Shown one piece after another: positions 6,701 to 14,370 of a DNA stretch of 22,803 nt (the stretch's first letter is position 1; each line of letters begins with the position of its first letter). Origin of the DNA: a virus; the IMG/VR virus record IMGVR_UViG_3300030943_000180, positions 1 to 22,803 of that record. The stretch is one strand, 5' to 3'. The position numbers were made by a program, and so were the translations under genes. Under the pieces are notes generated by a model. That model ran no database searches. It was not told where the DNA came from and saw only the letters and a program-made list of their open reading frames with translations.

Positions 6701-7227
6701 ATCGCCGCCTGATTTAACATCCATGATGCCCATCCACACACAATTACACTGGCCCTGGGCAGCCAGGCAGCAGCCCGGATCGGGATCTCGATGCCTTCGC
6801 AGCATCCGTGTAATGTCATCTGCTCCGGAATGTTTTTGGAGCTGCCTGGTACAAATGCGGCGCCTGGGAATGCATCATAACGGGCCCAATATGTATCTGC
6901 TGCGTCCTGGATAATGGCGCTCAAGCGTTCACGGCCTGTGCGGCGCCAGAAAATTGCGGCGACCAGCTCGCTCTCGTCACCGGTCCAGCCCTGCGGCCGC
7001 AGCCGGATCGCGTCACGGTAGGGGTAATAAATCTCCAGTTTATGGCGTTGGATGGTTTTGCCCTCGCAGCTCTCGCCAAAGTCCAGAATCCAATCCTGGC
7101 TTTGTAAGGGCACGAACTGGGCAACTATATCCGCCAGATCGACCGGTGCGCCGATACGCAGCACTTGTAGATATTGCAGCCCTTTTTCATACTCGAATCT
7201 ATTCTCAAGTAGGGTGTACTCGCTCAT
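6697..7227 (-). CDS. Protein of unknown function, operon member
   Basis: The 176-residue product starts at the ATG at 7227 (AGGAGG four bases upstream, ATGA overlap with the previous stop). It has a mixed alpha/beta composition with several Trp residues and no membrane segment. The last 30 residues (around SVIVCGWASWMLNQAAI) are moderately hydrophobic. I recognise no motif. The tight coupling to its neighbours on both sides suggests it is translated with them. Confidence 0.65.
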   Translation of the reverse strand: MSEYTLLENRFEYEKGLQYLQVLRIGAPVDLADIVAQFVPLQSQDWILDFGESCEGKTIQRHKLEIYYPYRDAIRLRPQGWTGDESELVAAIFWRRTGRERLSAIIQDAADTYWARYDAFPGAAFVPGSSKNIPEQMTLHGCCEGIEIPIRAAAWLPRASVIVCGWASWMLNQAAI

Positions 7228-7478
7228 GAGTCCTCCTTTTCCGTGCCAATCCATAGATGACCGGGCAAGATATAACGTGCCGTCTTGACCGTCACAACGT
7301 CGACCTGTAACTGTAGTGGCGCAAGGCTTGCGCCATCCGCGGGCATCGCCGTGGGGTGAACCACGCAGAAGGTTGGCACCTGCCCGTATTTTTTTCGGAA
7401 ATAGTCCGCAGCCTTGATGACCTTTTGTACAAGACTTAACTTCGGATCATTGTCAAACCACATCATTCCGGTATTCAT
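7224..7478 (-). CDS. Short conserved-looking protein of unknown function
   Basis: The 84-residue product reads MNTGMMWFDND near the start, then VIKAADYFRKKYGQVPTFCVVHPT and ends with RYILPGHLWIGTE. It looks like a compact alpha/beta fold. From memory, short proteins of this pattern occur as hypothetical genes in Chloroflexi genomes and mobile elements; I cannot confirm this here. AAAGGAG precedes the ATG at 7478, and the start overlaps the upstream stop as ATGA. Confidence 0.65.
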   Translation of the reverse strand: MNTGMMWFDNDPKLSLVQKVIKAADYFRKKYGQVPTFCVVHPTAMPADGASLAPLQLQVDVVTVKTARYILPGHLWIGTEKEDS

Positions 7479-8173
7479 TTTTGCTCCTTTGCGGCCAATT
7501 CAACGGGGATTAGCTTGCCAGTGTGCGCCTGTTTATGGATAGGACACTTCCCAGCGTGACCGCTGTACTGGTTTCTATTCAGCGTCTCAAAGCCACACTC
7601 GCATCGCCATAATGTCGCTGGTTTCGCTGCTACCACGCTGACAGGCACGCTTAGCGGCGCTTCCAGCGTCTTTGAGCGTCGCTTTCCGCTCGTTTCAGCA
7701 GGTTTCAGCGTCGCTGGTTTCGCTTCAGCGACACCCAGCGAAATCAGCGACTTGTCAACGATGCCTACAAGCGCAATTGAGACATCCATCGCTGACGCCC
7801 ACAAGATCGAGAGCAGCATGCGCAAGATATTAAATCCTGCCAGTACACGCGCATCCATCAGCACATAGTTCACTGGTCCAATCAACAATGGCGACATGAT
7901 CAGCAATCCGTAGAAGCCAAATCTTGCATACTTCTCCCTGTTCTTGCCAGTGATGCTTGGCAGCCTGGTGGCCACGTAAGCCAGGCTTAGGTTGATGGTC
8001 AGCCCTGCGAAAAGACCACCGATCTGACCCAATGGAACGCGCAAGACACCAAAGTCCAAAACACCTGCGCCGCCATCCATCAAAGCCCCCGCGCGCATAT
8101 ATTGCGTTGCCTGGTATAAGGCTGCCATGTAAAGCAGCACACTGCTGATTTGCAAACTCCGATTTTTCGCCAT
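7475..8173 (-). CDS. Four-TM membrane protein with a cytoplasmic zinc-finger-like tail
   Basis: The 232-residue protein has four hydrophobic segments (about 7-26, 48-71, 85-106, 113-140), then a Pro/Ala/Lys linker containing AKPATL twice. The tail reads WRCECGFETLNRNQYSGHAGKCPIHKQAH, which could hold zinc through Cys and His residues. If the tail is cytoplasmic it could touch DNA or the FtsK-like motor encoded just upstream (TAA and ATG adjacent, GGAGG ribosome site). Membrane anchoring plus a nucleic-acid-type finger suggests a membrane component of a DNA-transfer apparatus; this is inference. A 15-bp direct repeat lies under the linker. Confidence 0.7.
   Translation of the reverse strand: MAKNRSLQISSVLLYMAALYQATQYMRAGALMDGGAGVLDFGVLRVPLGQIGGLFAGLTINLSLAYVATRLPSITGKNREKYARFGFYGLLIMSPLLIGPVNYVLMDARVLAGFNILRMLLSILWASAMDVSIALVGIVDKSLISLGVAEAKPATLKPAETSGKRRSKTLEAPLSVPVSVVAAKPATLWRCECGFETLNRNQYSGHAGKCPIHKQAHTGKLIPVELAAKEQK
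7614..7724. repeat. 15-bp direct repeat in the linker of the four-TM protein gene
   Basis: GTCGCTGGTTTCGCT occurs at 7614-7628 and again at 7710-7724, 96 bases apart and therefore in frame. The DNA repeat encodes the two AKPAT stretches of the linker, so an internal duplication of a flexible spacer is the simplest reading. Confidence 0.6.
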
Positions 8174-9520
8174 TTAGGCCTCCACCACCCCATTACCGTC
8201 CAGACCGGCCTGGGCGCCCAGACCCGTCACGACCGCGTCCAGACCGTCCAGACCGGTCTGGACATCCATTTTTATGGTCAAACAGAGCGCATTGTCCTGA
8301 TCGGGCCGCACTTCAGCCAGGCCGCGCTGCTGCCAATCGGCCCGCACCCGCCGGGCAGCACGTTCGCCGAGACCATACTGCTGCAGAGCAGGCATGGTCA
8401 TACGTCCCCGGTAATTCGCCCAAACAAATTCGGCGATCCGCTTTTCGGTATCCGTTAGACCATTAGAGTCAGTACGCACCAACAGCGCCTTGGGCACAAA
8501 ATAGGTCTGGATGGTTTCCCATCGATTAGTCATAGCCCGGCCAGGCAGCACCAGACGTTCGGCGCCGGTCTTGCCCAACACTACATCAGAAATACGCTCG
8601 TTTGCCACACGCAGGCAGATCCGGGTTGTCATTTGCTCGCGAACCGGTCCAACGATGTCCTTGCTGAAATCCTGCCCGGCCAGTATCAGCCGGATCCCGA
8701 ATTTCGCCGCGCGCCAGGCCACCTGTGTCGCGGCATTGGCAAACGAACCACGTACGCCACCTGTGCCAAGCACCGTGCCGTTGAACTCATCCAGAACGAC
8801 CAGGACTGGCTGCAGGGGTTCTATGCTGCTCTCTTGCGCCCACTCGTTGTATTCATCTAGTCCGTCCGGAGAATTCCCCGCCTGGTCGTACAGCTTTGCG
8901 CGTTCGTTAATCAACTCTTGTACCCGGCCAATCACATGCAGGCAGCTTTCCAGGGTCTTGCCCACAGGGCAGATCAGCGCAGGATCCTGCTCAAATTTCG
9001 TAAACGTCCGCCCATCCGGGTCAGCCAGCGCAAGCTGCCAGCCTTCATCGCGCGCCTGGAGAGCCATGAGCCTGAGAAAATTAGACTTACCAAACTGGGT
9101 AATGCCAGCCACCAGTGTGTGATTGATTTCGCCATAGCCAATTTCAACTGCCTGGCCGCGCATATCCACACCTAACTGCATCACGCCGCGTCTCCATCCA
9201 TGGAATTCGACCAACTTGGGCAACTGGGGTTTCTGCGACAACAGAATTCCATAGCGCAGCCCGGTATGATTGCCCAGGAAGACCGGCATGCCGCGCAAAC
9301 TCGACGATAAATGATGCGCCGCGGCCTCATATGGTTCAAACTTTGGCAGCCGCCTGTCATCCAGGACAGCAAACAACCAGACCGCGCCCTGATCTGTGCG
9401 TGTCATTACCCAGCGTTCAATCAATGCCGGATCCGTTCCGGTGCGACTGCCAAGTACAGCTTCAACGATCCGCACAACTCGCTGCGCCTTTTCCATGTAA
9501 TTATTCTGAATTGCTAACAT
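8174..9520 (-). CDS. FtsK/SpoIIIE (TraB-like) DNA translocase
   Basis: The 448-residue protein has a P-loop motor: Walker A GITQFGKS (139-146), LALADPDG after it, Walker B PVLVVLDEF (Asp244-Glu245), then a GQDFSKD segment and arginines typical of hexameric FtsK/HerA motors. Residues about 355-420 look like a winged helix (FVWANYRGRMTMPALQQYGL then RRVRADWQQRGLAEV), as in the FtsK gamma or TraB C-terminal DNA-reading domain. It lacks the N-terminal membrane helices of chromosomal FtsK. FtsK-type proteins move double-stranded DNA; TraB moves it between cells in Streptomyces plasmids. Flanking membrane and lipoprotein genes could supply the membrane part. The start overlaps the upstream stop as TAATG with GAGGAG before it. 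The tail contains QTGLDGLD/QAGLDG repeats. Confidence 0.85.
   Translation of the reverse strand: MLAIQNNYMEKAQRVVRIVEAVLGSRTGTDPALIERWVMTRTDQGAVWLFAVLDDRRLPKFEPYEAAAHHLSSSLRGMPVFLGNHTGLRYGILLSQKPQLPKLVEFHGWRRGVMQLGVDMRGQAVEIGYGEINHTLVAGITQFGKSNFLRLMALQARDEGWQLALADPDGRTFTKFEQDPALICPVGKTLESCLHVIGRVQELINERAKLYDQAGNSPDGLDEYNEWAQESSIEPLQPVLVVLDEFNGTVLGTGGVRGSFANAATQVAWRAAKFGIRLILAGQDFSKDIVGPVREQMTTRICLRVANERISDVVLGKTGAERLVLPGRAMTNRWETIQTYFVPKALLVRTDSNGLTDTEKRIAEFVWANYRGRMTMPALQQYGLGERAARRVRADWQQRGLAEVRPDQDNALCLTIKMDVQTGLDGLDAVVTGLGAQAGLDGNGVVEA
8198..8263. repeat. Repeated GTCCAGACC half-sites including an 18-bp perfect palindrome
   Basis: Half-sites occur at 8198-8206, 8216-8224 (GCCCAGACC), 8237-8245 and 8246-8254. 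Inverted copies occur at 8207-8215 (imperfect) and 8255-8263. The pair 8246-8263 is the exact palindrome GTCCAGACCGGTCTGGAC. The array lies under the last codons of the FtsK-like gene and encodes its GLDG-type tail. It may be only a codon duplication, or a protein-binding site embedded in the gene. Confidence 0.6.
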
Positions 9521-10584
9521 TAGAGCTCCTCGCCGAGCTTTGTCTCGGCTTCATCGACCCATCCACGCACCTGCCCAGGTTCCATGACTTCGATGGCGGG
9601 TCGCGAAGTGGTGTTAAATGTCTGCGCCATTAAGCCAAATCCCTGTTTTTGAGCCTGTTGTGGTAAGGCATTGATCGCTTCAACGGCTTGCGCGCGCCGC
9701 GTAGTGCCTTCCTGCAGCTCCGGCGTCGCCATTTGTGGCGCTGAAATGCCATTACGATCCATCGTCAGGACCGGTGAGAACATCCGGTCAGGGACGATAA
9801 ACTGCTTTCTACCATGATTAAATATCACCACACCAGGCATCATGCCGTTTTCATCGCGATCAATGGTCCCCACCTGGCTTTTGCGAATCGTCACAAAGAT
9901 AAAGGCTGCCACGGCCACCACGGCAATCAACCAGGGCCCCCAGGCGATCACGCCATTTGTCATCCGTTCACGGCTGGCTGCCAGTTCTGCACTTTCAGCC
10001 TGCGCCTTGACCGCCGTCTGTTGCGCCTGGACAAATGGGGCCTGCTCGGTCTTGTAATCTGCGGTAGCCGTTTCACGCGCTGCGATCGTGGCAGTCAGAC
10101 CCAATACTGCCTGCTGTGTCTCCGTATCCTGGGCTTCTGCCGTGCGGGTAGACTCAACTGCCATCCTCTGTGCTGTACCAGTCGCCATCACATAGGCCTG
10201 TTGGGTTTCCGCAACATGCGCCTCAGCTGTAGCAGTATCAGCTGCCACTTGAGCCGCCACAGTCACCTTCCATACCTGCTGGGTTGCCCCGTCAGCACGG
10301 GCCGTACCCTGCAAGTTTTCTCGATGTGCTTCCATTGTGGCCGTTGCATTCAGCACCTGTTGAGTCAATGTCAGGATGGCACCTAATGCAACTTCCGTCC
10401 GCTGGTTTTGTGTCTGCGTCATGTCATCGAACATTTTCTGCTCTAAATATCCAGCTGCAACCGACTTAATCTCAGGTGTAGCCGTCGCAGTTTTGCGAGT
10501 GGCTGCCGTGTTCGCATCTGGCATATTGCATGACATCAACGTCATCATCCAGAAGAGCAATAAACCGACTAACTGTTTTTTCAT
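9520..10584 (-). CDS. Lipoprotein with Thr/Ala coiled coil and a second membrane anchor
   Basis: The 354-residue protein begins with a lipoprotein signal (basic MKK, hydrophobic core, lipobox LMSC with Cys19). Residues about 25-205 form a long Thr/Ala/Gln-rich helical region with repeated units such as TAEAHVAETQQA and TAEAQDTETQQA, lacking other cysteines. A membrane segment at about 212-233 is followed by basic residues, and a 120-residue polar domain (MMPGVVIFNHGRKQFIVPDR) then probably lies inside the cell. A lipid-anchored outer part joined through the membrane to a cytoplasmic domain would suit an envelope-spanning partner of the FtsK-like motor encoded next. No family is recognised. 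The start at 10584 follows AGGAG; the stop overlaps the FtsK-like start. Confidence 0.75.
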   Translation of the reverse strand: MKKQLVGLLLFWMMTLMSCNMPDANTAATRKTATATPEIKSVAAGYLEQKMFDDMTQTQNQRTEVALGAILTLTQQVLNATATMEAHRENLQGTARADGATQQVWKVTVAAQVAADTATAEAHVAETQQAYVMATGTAQRMAVESTRTAEAQDTETQQAVLGLTATIAARETATADYKTEQAPFVQAQQTAVKAQAESAELAASRERMTNGVIAWGPWLIAVVAVAAFIFVTIRKSQVGTIDRDENGMMPGVVIFNHGRKQFIVPDRMFSPVLTMDRNGISAPQMATPELQEGTTRRAQAVEAINALPQQAQKQGFGLMAQTFNTTSRPAIEVMEPGQVRGWVDEAETKLGEEL

Positions 10585-10593
10585 AGCTCGCTC

Positions 10594-11046
10594 CTAGAAA
10601 TCAATATTCAGATCATCATCCACCGGCGCGCTGGTGCTGCTTGTCCGTTTTCCGTTGTTATTTGCTGCCATCATCTGCTGCATCATCATCATGCGCATCA
10701 GATCAGCATCATTCACCTGGCGCGGACCGCGCTCCTGGCCCTGCCACTGCGCATTTGGTCCGCTGCGCCAGGCGCGTTTTCCATTGCGCCGCTTCCACCA
10801 TTGCCGTACCCAGGCTACACCGGCAGTGGCAATGGCAACTGCCACAATTCCGATGATAGTTTTAAGCGCCCAACCGCTAACCTGGCCGCCGATCACTTCA
10901 GCCATAGGAAGCTGCCCGGCGGCAGCTTGCGCATTCACCTGAGCCGCAGCGACATCCACTTGCCCGGCGCTCCATATCCCGAAAGCAAAAACGGCCATGA
11001 CCGCTAATAACAATCCGAACAGTGCCATATCTGTTTGAGTTTTCAT
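10594..11046 (-). CDS. Two-TM membrane protein with basic and Met-rich cytoplasmic tail
   Basis: The 150-residue protein has a first hydrophobic segment at 8-27 that could be a signal anchor, a short Ala/Gln-rich loop, and a second at about 60-80. After this comes a strongly basic stretch (RQWWKRRNGKRAWRSG) and a tail containing LMRMMMMQQMMAANNN and an acidic end (VDDDLNIDF). Topology predicts a small outer loop and a cytoplasmic tail. It is the first gene after the repeat array at 11059-11109, whose last palindrome abuts the ribosome site GGAG. Together with the lipoprotein, motor and four-TM genes it forms an envelope gene set. The function is unknown. Confidence 0.7.
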   Translation of the reverse strand: MKTQTDMALFGLLLAVMAVFAFGIWSAGQVDVAAAQVNAQAAAGQLPMAEVIGGQVSGWALKTIIGIVAVAIATAGVAWVRQWWKRRNGKRAWRSGPNAQWQGQERGPRQVNDADLMRMMMMQQMMAANNNGKRTSSTSAPVDDDLNIDF

Positions 11047-11387
11047 ATTTCTCCAAAAAGTGAAGGTCGACCTTCACTAGTGAAGGTTGCACACCTCGCG
11101 ACCTTCACTTTTCCAGAAAACAGCCGTTTTCCTATACAATAAAAATCTAAAATATATATACTTACTGGATAGGGATGTTCACTAACACTCACTTTTAGGG
11201 TTTTTAGCCCTGTTTTTGCCAGTTTTCCCATGTTTTTCATCCAGGGTCGGCCATTTTTGAAGCTTGAATCGGACCTTCCACTCCTAAAGTGAAAGAGTGA
11301 AGATCTCATCACCCCTTGGGCGGGTTGAAAAATTATTTTTAAAATCACGTTTTCGGGCATTAGACTTTCACTCCTTCACTAATTCGG
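11047..11387. other. Gene-poor spacer rich in GTGAA/TTCAC motifs (possible origin or control region)
   Basis: Between the helicase stop and the two-TM gene lie 341 bases, AT rich in the middle (runs such as TATATATATTTT near 11150-11160). Besides the array at 11059-11109, related motifs recur: TTCACT at 11178-11183 and ACTCACTTT just after, AAGTGAAAGAGTGAAG at about 11287-11302, and ACTTTCACTCCTTCACT at about 11364-11380. Such clustered short repeats beside primase and helicase genes suit a replication origin or a regulator-bound promoter. A 105-codon frame (11043-11360) crosses it but uses codons unlike its neighbours and is probably not a gene. Confidence 0.5.
11059..11109. repeat. Four-box AGTGAAGGT inverted-repeat array
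   Basis: AGTGAAGGT occurs at 11059-11067 and 11079-11087, and its complement ACCTTCACT at 11070-11078 and 11101-11109. Boxes one and two form the palindrome AGTGAAGGTCGACCTTCACT. Boxes two and three also form an uninterrupted palindrome, and boxes three and four a stem with a 13-base loop. On the minus-strand RNA the boxes can pair in mutually exclusive ways, and the last stem is followed by TTTTT before the ribosome site. This could be an operator array or an attenuator. Confidence 0.7.
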
Positions 11388-13208
11388 CTATTTGGTTGTG
11401 TAATAGGTTGGTAAATCGTGCTGTACCAGACGCTTGGAAGTCTCGGGGTCATTTAAATTGATCTTTATCGGTCGTTTTTCAGATCCACGCTCCAGCCATT
11501 TCACGCCCCAGCGTTCGGTCAGCGCTTTCACGCGTTCGAGATCCCGATTCATGTCGATATACATCGTGCCTTTATATTCATCGATGCCATCTGTCGCGCG
11601 CCAGGTGCGCAGTTGCAGAAATTTATCCATGATGCCCGAAACGCCACGGCTGGTCATTTTCCCGCCGGTCTTGCGGCCGGTCTTCTGATCGACGCGTTCT
11701 TCTTCATCGTCATCGCCCATGCGGTGGTTCATATCATCGGTGACTATGTTGGTTGCGAAAGCAATATCCTTAAGATACAGCCGGTTTTCGTCGTTCACGT
11801 TGGCAGAGACCGGACCCCAGGCCCAGGCCTTGAGAATGCCTTCCACAATGCGGGCGGTTTTTGTGGCGTAGCGCTCAGTTTGGGACCTTTCGTTATATTC
11901 ACGCATGAACATCTTCATCTGTTCTTTTACATCCGGATCGCTGATGATGCTCATGAGCGGTCCGCTGACCTGGCTGAGCCGCGCTTCCAGGGTGTAATCT
12001 GTCTGGGTTTCATCGATGTGAATCGATTCCTGTGCATTGAACAGGCGGTAAGTAGTCCATAGATTGCGGATTTCGGCTGTAATTTCGCCATAATTGGGAG
12101 GCAGGTGCCGTGGGATGCGCGGATGCGGCGCCATGGGTACCATTTCCATTGTCAGGCAGCGCGATTCTATGGCCTTATCATCGAACCCCTTCCGGGTCGC
12201 GATCACCTTGGGGCCGAACACGTTGTACATCTCAATTTCCATGTTCCCGTCTGCCGTTTTTTTCATCTTAGAAATGCCTTCATCCCGTTCAGTGCCGCCG
12301 TTCAGGATTTTGGCAATGATGCTGGCTTCATCGCTCTGGCCGAAGTCCGCTTCATTCAGGATCAATGTGCCTTTGTAGAAATCCAGGAAGTGATACAGAC
12401 TGGCAGCGCTTGACCCGCCGGTGACATAGATCGGCCGGTAGCAGATCAGGCCAATCGCCTTCAAAAAGCGGGTCTTGCCCGTTCCATAGTCGCCCAGGGC
12501 GCGCATATAAGATGTTTCCATAAAAGCATCAGCAAAATAAGTGAAGCCTACATACTGCGGTGATAATTCTTCGAAAAAATCATTGCTGCCGAAATCAAAA
12601 TACTTGTAAATATGCCCTTTTGTGATGGCCAGCAGCTCCTTTTCGGGCAGCGGTTTCTCATAGATTTCGGTGGGCATGCGCACGCCATTTTTGATCAGAA
12701 TAGAGTTCGGCCAGATAGGCGCCAGGGTTCTGCCTTCGATGGTGATCTTTTCCACGTGCGGATCTACGCGGCCATCCGGGTAACGCACAGCGAACCAGGT
12801 GGCCACCTTGATCGGGTCAAAAACCAATTCGAGCAGATGACCCTGCACCCATCCGCCTGTGATCCGGTCTGGCTCAACATCCGATTCGGTCTTGGTGCCT
12901 TTTTTCTCACCACTCTTTAGCAGGCCGCGCAGATCGGCGACGGTTGAACCGGCTTTTTTGGCGACCCGCCGCAGGTAGAATTCCCGGTCTTTCTCATCCA
13001 GCTCGCGCAGCAGGTCAACCAGGCGATAAATGCCGAGGCGCTTGTCCTCATCGGGCATCTGGCCGACCTGTTCGGATACTGCAATGATCAGGGGCTTGGA
13101 TAATCCAAGCAGCGCCCGGATGCGGATCTTTTGGTCATCTTCCGGTATGCCGCCTGTCTGCCATGCCTGGAGCAGCAGATTTGCGTCAACTTTCCCTGGT
13201 TCACTCAT
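11388..13208 (-). CDS. Replicative helicase-like ATPase (primase partner)
   Basis: The 606-residue protein starts at the ATG at 13208 (GGAGAG upstream, 8-base overlap with the primase); a longer frame from 13376 has no ribosome support. Residues about 50-100 (LDEKDREFYLRRVAKKAGSTVADL) look like the stretch that follows TOPRIM in DnaG, so primase and helicase may have split within an ancestral protein. The ATPase core has Walker A GDYGTGKT (239-246), Walker B LILNEADF (282-289) and a later arginine-containing ESRCLTMEM segment. The C-terminal third is charged, with a possible DNA-binding part. D5-like or phage superfamily-3-type helicases have this plan, but the exact family is uncertain. It lies just upstream of the repeat-rich spacer at 11047-11387. 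Confidence 0.8.
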   Translation of the reverse strand: MSEPGKVDANLLLQAWQTGGIPEDDQKIRIRALLGLSKPLIIAVSEQVGQMPDEDKRLGIYRLVDLLRELDEKDREFYLRRVAKKAGSTVADLRGLLKSGEKKGTKTESDVEPDRITGGWVQGHLLELVFDPIKVATWFAVRYPDGRVDPHVEKITIEGRTLAPIWPNSILIKNGVRMPTEIYEKPLPEKELLAITKGHIYKYFDFGSNDFFEELSPQYVGFTYFADAFMETSYMRALGDYGTGKTRFLKAIGLICYRPIYVTGGSSAASLYHFLDFYKGTLILNEADFGQSDEASIIAKILNGGTERDEGISKMKKTADGNMEIEMYNVFGPKVIATRKGFDDKAIESRCLTMEMVPMAPHPRIPRHLPPNYGEITAEIRNLWTTYRLFNAQESIHIDETQTDYTLEARLSQVSGPLMSIISDPDVKEQMKMFMREYNERSQTERYATKTARIVEGILKAWAWGPVSANVNDENRLYLKDIAFATNIVTDDMNHRMGDDDEEERVDQKTGRKTGGKMTSRGVSGIMDKFLQLRTWRATDGIDEYKGTMYIDMNRDLERVKALTERWGVKWLERGSEKRPIKINLNDPETSKRLVQHDLPTYYTTK

Positions 13209-14370
13209 CGGTGTTCTCTCCGTCTTTCTGTGTTTCGGCCAGGTCTTCCACCTCTTCGACCTCGGCAATGATTTGCCCCTCACCCGGTTCCATATCTGAC
13301 CAATCCACCAGCCGCACCAATGGCCCAATCGCCTGTGCCACGCGTTCGCGTTTGGCGCGGCCGGTGGGATCGTCATCGAGCAGCAGGTATTTTTTCTTGT
13401 GACTCTTGAGCCTGGCTTTTAGGCTTTGAATTCCTTCATCCTCCGCATGCACACCACAAAGAGCCACAGCGGCCAGGCCCCAGACCCCAAAGGTTTCAGC
13501 ATCTGCAGGACCTTCGACAATGACACAATCTTCGGCATCCGCCCGATAAACATGGTTAAAGTAGGGTTGGCGCACTCCGGCAAGACATTTGGGCACGTTG
13601 TAAGATTTGATTTCCTTGGTTTTGCCTTCTGCATCCTCGAAGGTGTCGTAGCCGGGCAGGTTGCGCCTGGTGAAATAGATCGTCCTGCCTGCCCATTGGT
13701 GGGCATAGATGATCCCTGGACGGCCCATAAGGCCCGATACCTGGCCCCACTGTACCCAGTCGTGCTCGCTGACATCCACGTTGTACTTTTTTGACCAGGC
13801 AGCCACGTCGCCGCGGTAGCCCAACACACCAACAGCAGCAGGCGAAGCCGGATCAATTTCATACATTCCCAACTGTCCGCGCATCTCGTTATATTGCGCG
13901 TCAGTCTTTCGACCGCTGAAGCCCATGCCGCTTATACGGATGACCTCATCGCTGAAGCCACGCTTGCGTAGATAGTCGAGCGCGACCTCATCTTCCCATA
14001 ACCATTTCACAAACAACTGTTGTGAAATTTCGAAGATGGAAAGCTTCAGCCGGTGGGCCTTGACCGCCTGGTCATCCATCTTGCCCCAGCCCGGGCGATC
14101 CAACCCGGCCCGGTCCGCCAGCCATTCAACCGCTGAGCGGAATTCCCAGCCTTTTTCTTTTTCAACCAGGGTGACAACGTCGCCGTTCCAGCCTTTCTCC
14201 GCCCAAAAAAAGTTTTGCTTCGCGGTATTGATCACCAGGCCACCCGTGTGTGGTACCCGGCGATATTTTCCAGAATCGCGCTCGAACTTATGCCCGAGAT
14301 CCTTGACCACATCTTCGATCGGATTGGCGCGCTTGATGTCATCGACTGCATCTTCAAAATTGTTCCACAT
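13201..14370 (-). CDS. DnaG-like primase with TOPRIM domain but no zinc-ligand cysteines
   Basis: The 389-residue protein primes phage DNA replication. Residues about 15-85 align by pattern with the DnaG CHC2 zinc domain (…VPHTGG…KQNFFWAEKGWNGDVVTLVEK…WLADRAG), yet every Cys expected there is gone, leaving only the His. A DnaG-like core follows (YLRKRGFSDEVIRISGMGFS, then GRTIYFTRRNLPG). The TOPRIM domain has VEGPADA (Glu286) and the acidic LLLDDDPTG (332-337). The ATG at 14370 follows GGAGAG; a GTG at 14394 would place that site inside the gene. It overlaps the helicase by 8 bases, so the two are probably co-translated and act together at the fork. Confidence 0.9.
   Translation of the reverse strand: MWNNFEDAVDDIKRANPIEDVVKDLGHKFERDSGKYRRVPHTGGLVINTAKQNFFWAEKGWNGDVVTLVEKEKGWEFRSAVEWLADRAGLDRPGWGKMDDQAVKAHRLKLSIFEISQQLFVKWLWEDEVALDYLRKRGFSDEVIRISGMGFSGRKTDAQYNEMRGQLGMYEIDPASPAAVGVLGYRGDVAAWSKKYNVDVSEHDWVQWGQVSGLMGRPGIIYAHQWAGRTIYFTRRNLPGYDTFEDAEGKTKEIKSYNVPKCLAGVRQPYFNHVYRADAEDCVIVEGPADAETFGVWGLAAVALCGVHAEDEGIQSLKARLKSHKKKYLLLDDDPTGRAKRERVAQAIGPLVRLVDWSDMEPGEGQIIAEVEEVEDLAETQKDGENTDE

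Noticed and set aside
8511-9122. 203-codon rightward frame
   Set aside because: It is antisense to the FtsK-like motor, and the product is rich in Arg, Ser, Pro and Cys, as shadow frames are.
11043-11360. 105-codon leftward frame with an AAGGAG-like site and an ATGA overlap with the next gene
   Set aside because: Codons such as AGG, AGA, ATA, TTA and CTA are frequent, unlike the neighbours, and the frame crosses the palindrome array. The product looks random, so it is treated as spacer.
13209-13376. Longer helicase start adding 56 residues
   Set aside because: The extra sequence lies wholly inside the primase TOPRIM part and lacks a ribosome site, whereas 13208 has GGAGAG.
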